From positions 9,412,001 through 9,476,000 of the forward strand of contig NC_081816.1 in assembly GCF_030704535.1 (NCBI RefSeq): 64,000 nucleotides of DNA. The letters run 5' to 3'. The translations under genes and the position numbers were made by a program. How positions within the stretch are numbered: the first letter of the stretch is position 1; each line of letters starts with the position of its first letter. Below are positions 61,111 through 64,000 of this stretch, in pieces. Source of the DNA: Vitis vinifera. Lineage: Eukaryota; Streptophyta; Magnoliopsida; Vitales; Vitaceae. The notes beneath the pieces are model-generated. The model had not been told where the DNA came from. It made no database searches and saw only the letters and a list, made by a program, of their open reading frames with translations.

Positions 61111-63714
61111 AAATCAAAGCAAAGTCTGTAAATTTCTGGGAGTTTGGTCACATAACCAAGTCATTAACAAATCACAAACACAAAAAGGGAAGAAGAGAAC
61201 CCAGAATTAATTAAATGAGGCGGTAACATTATATTATAGCTTTGTGTTGATAAGTGATTGATTGATGGAAAGTGCTATTTGTCTCTTTCCCTCTTTCCTT
61301 CTTTCTCTCCCTAAAGCAAATAATGGAAAGTGATTTTATTCTCCAATGAGTTTGGAAGATCCCTCCATCGTGATCATGGCCTGGTTTTCAAAAGGGAATG
61401 TTGCATTGGCATCATCAAAAGGAGAATTGCTGCAGCATTGCTTCTCTGCGGTCCATGCAGTTCCCACTCACAGCCCACCACGTGGTATGCTGTTTCATGA
61501 AGCTTTGAGAAAAGTAGTTGCAGAAGATCATTGCCCTTTTATGTGGGAGAATTTTAAAATTTTAATTTTTTTTTTTAGTGCAAGATCCTGTTTTTGAATT
61601 TAATAGACTCAATATTACCTAGATTTGGATCCCTAGTGTTTCATTTTGATTTTAGAAGCCCTCAGCTACTAAAAACATTTTATAGTCGGCTAAACTCGAT
61701 TTAGATTATGCAAAGTACTTCAAAAGAAAAATCGATTTTACAACTATTTTGATTTTCTTGTACTTTTCTTTTTGTTTTCTTATTTATTTTCTTTCCCGAA
61801 ACTTTCTAAGATGACATAAGGGTTAAACAACTTGGTTTTCAACTAATTCAATAGCATCTAAGGTTCTTAGACTAATCATACCAACTTGAACTAGGCTTAT
61901 TTATAGCTAATTTCTCCTCTGACCACTTGCTCCAACAGCTCAACTTAATTGAAGAAAAAAAAAAGTAATAATAATGTATACTATACAAGCCAAAATTTAG
62001 TTTGATATAAGACATGCAGAGTGATTAAAGTAGTTGTTCATATATAATAATGTAGATGGGTTCAAAGCATGGCCTTAACTTATTCTGTTGGATAACTTTC
62101 CCTCAGAACTATGTTCCATGGGAATAAAATTACAAGTTCCTTGAGCTCCAAATAGAAGAAGAAAAAGGGAACCTATACCCACAAACTGAACAATATTATG
62201 TAAAGGAATCCAAATTCCAAACCCCATGAGGTGGAAAGAGAAGACTTATGTGTATATAAATATGAGTGGCAGTTGGTTTGCTTTTTGCTACCCCTATGAG
62301 AAATAGGACACATAAAAAAGAGTACCAGGCATTCTTTCATAAAAAATGAGCTCCCAATCTACCATGCAAGGCCCTTTTCTATTTGGGTCCTGGAGTATCT
62401 ATCTATCTTCCCATGTGACTTGTCCACATTTTGTGGTTGTTGGGCATCATTTTGATGACTCCCAATGTGAAAAAGAGCTCATTGCTTTTGTGGGGAAAAG
62501 AAGTTTATAAACCAAATAATGGCCTTTTCTGGACAAAAAAATCTCATTGCCATCTAAACAAAAAGGAAAAGGGAACCTTCATGATCAGCACTAGAAGTCA
62601 CTTTCAAAGTTCTAAATGATCTTTGTTGTATGAGTTTGAATTCCATGAGATTAGTGAAGTATATATGAAGTGGACATCTCCTTTTGTCCATCCAATGAAT
62701 GATAACAAGCTCAAAAGTAATGGAGATGCTGAGCAAATCCTAGGCTTGCAATTTACTCATCTTGGGTCATTTTGCCTTTGAAAACAATGGTTGTGAGAAT
62801 CAAATGTGAGTGATTTTCTCTTCAAGAATCCTTAGCAGGAAGGTAAAGGGAAGAAAAATAGAGAAAAGAGAAGCCCACATACACTAAAGAAAGAGAGTTG
62901 GTCTTGAATAGAATCATATATTTTATATCTATAGGTTGGTAGTTAGAAGTTGGCCTCATCACATAGGAGGAAGATGTGACAAGGGGAAGAGCATCTGCCC
63001 TAGTCACCTTCAAAGGCCCACCTCCCATGGCAACATATTCTAATTGGGACAATTGTTTGGAGCCACAAAAATGTCCCTCAACTGATATGATCAATATATT
63101 AATGCACTAATGCTTTGTTTGTTTGCCGAGGAGACGGGGAAACCAATACCAAATTCAACAGATACAGTGCTTTTATCAGCATGAATAGAGGCCTGTCACA
63201 CACTGAAAATGTGTACTACTGCACATACAAGAAGCCAAACCAAGAAAAGTATATGTAGATGCAGACATCCTTGAGGAAAAAAATAGGGTGTTTGGCCTAA
63301 TTTTTGGGATTTTTCAAGTAAAATCCTTGTGGTTAGAATATAGTGCTTGGTCAAATATTCCAAGGCATTTGGAAAACCTCCTGGTTTCTTTGTCCAATGG
63401 CAGCCCAGACCTTTATGAACATGGGCCTATGTATAGTATCTCTGGATGCTAGCTAGTATGAGTGTTTTAATTCCCTTCCTGATCATCTCTCTGAGGACTA
63501 GAACCCTTAATCAAAAGCAAGATTTCATGGGCCTAGGTTTCTTCTTTTCTAAGGCTAGCAAGCCTCTTTTGACTCCATGTTTTTGTGCTGAAGAAGTTGC
63601 TTGTAAAGGAGTCATGAAAGAATGAAGGTGGGGGAAACATCAAATACATACATTTTCCTGGTAATGACTCATGAAGATGGTTCAAGTTTATGAGTTTGAT
63701 CCAAACTCAGTAAT
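61111..63714. other. SnRK1-beta promoter side and intergenic spacer
   Basis: A donor GG/GTATGT at 61095/61094 suggests a non-coding first exon upstream of 61095; an ATG at 61151 within it is out of frame with the main protein. The rest (61250-63714) is AT-rich; its reading frames show no domain and are not called. Confidence 0.45.
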
Positions 63715-63908
63715 TTAGATACAATTGTGTAATCCTTGTAGCTCTTCTGCATCCCAAAGTATCGCGTAAAGCAAAAACAAAACCAAGACTAATCCACCTT
63801 GAAGTATGAAGTTTGTGATGGATAAGAGCAAAGTAATGGAAAAAGTCCATGTGACAAGCATGGGGGTGACAGTTTCTTGCAATTTTTGTTGATGATTTTG
63901 CTCACATT
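63715..63908 (-). CDS. Possible last exon of a membrane-protein gene (partial)
   Basis: The minus-strand frame after a good acceptor (pyrimidine-rich TTTTCTTTCAG ending at 63909) encodes CEQNHQQKLQETVTPMLVTW. Two hydrophobic stretches follow (about TFSITLLLSITNFIL and GGLVLVLFLLYAILW), then DAEELQGLHNCI and a stop. The upstream exons would be beyond the right edge of the window. I do not recognise the family. It could equally be a chance open frame. Confidence 0.3.
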
Positions 63909-64000
63909 CTGAAAGAAAAGATACATATATAAACAAAAGTATTAGCTAAAAGTCATAGCTCAAGATTCAAAGCAAGATTATTAACTTAGCAAATTCCACT

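Noticed and set aside
61346-61597. 83-codon frame upstream of SnRK1-beta
   Set aside because: It ends in poly-T-derived Phe and Leu-rich sequence, with no homology recognised and no splice or promoter support.
62822-63094. 90-codon minus-strand frame
   Set aside because: No recognisable domain; composition like the surrounding spacer.

Overview
The window is nuclear DNA from a dicot plant, most likely grapevine (Vitis) or a close relative. The genes are intron-bearing homologues of known angiosperm nuclear genes, the spacers are AT-rich, and about 17 kb in the middle is transposon-derived. The species is inferred from overall gene and repeat character, not from a database match.

Left part (1-19.5 kb), all genes on the minus strand except one: a complete 10-exon plastidic glucose-6-phosphate dehydrogenase (1335-6658, G6PD1-like); a plus-strand single-exon DUF4408/DUF761-type membrane protein (8922-9560); a complete three-exon FAR1-related protein that looks like the FRS10 orthologue (11842-14086); and an intronless DYW-class PPR protein, a predicted organelle RNA-editing factor (16238-19435).

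Centre (19.7-51.2 kb): a degenerate hAT transposon with 8-bp target duplications (19768-23826); a probable minus-strand Ty3/gypsy solo LTR (24613-26846); a complete phytochrome C gene on the minus strand (27545-32876); a 1-kb non-autonomous element with the same ends as the hAT (34903-35908); and a nested pair. In that pair a 9.46-kb Tekay/Del-type chromovirus (40647-50105) has inserted into the gag zinc knuckle of a minus-strand Ty1/copia element (36225-51200). Flanking duplications were found for all of these elements.

Right part (53.5-64 kb): an intronless N-acetylglucosaminyltransferase II (minus); a small plus-strand plastid-targeted single-membrane-span protein of three exons; and an SnRK1 beta subunit (minus) whose N-terminal exon exists as four tandem, phase-compatible copies. 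A possible last exon of another minus-strand gene lies at the right edge.

Themes: light and carbon/energy physiology (PHYC, FRS10 of the FAR1 family, plastid NADPH supply by G6PDH, SnRK1 energy signalling), organelle RNA editing and N-glycan maturation. These genes are independent units and not an operon-like system. From memory, G6PD1 and PHYC are also near neighbours on Arabidopsis chromosome 5, so part of the layout may be ancestral. The most unusual single observation is the quadruplicated N-terminal exon of the SnRK1 beta gene. No new defence, CRISPR-like or RNA-based system was seen.
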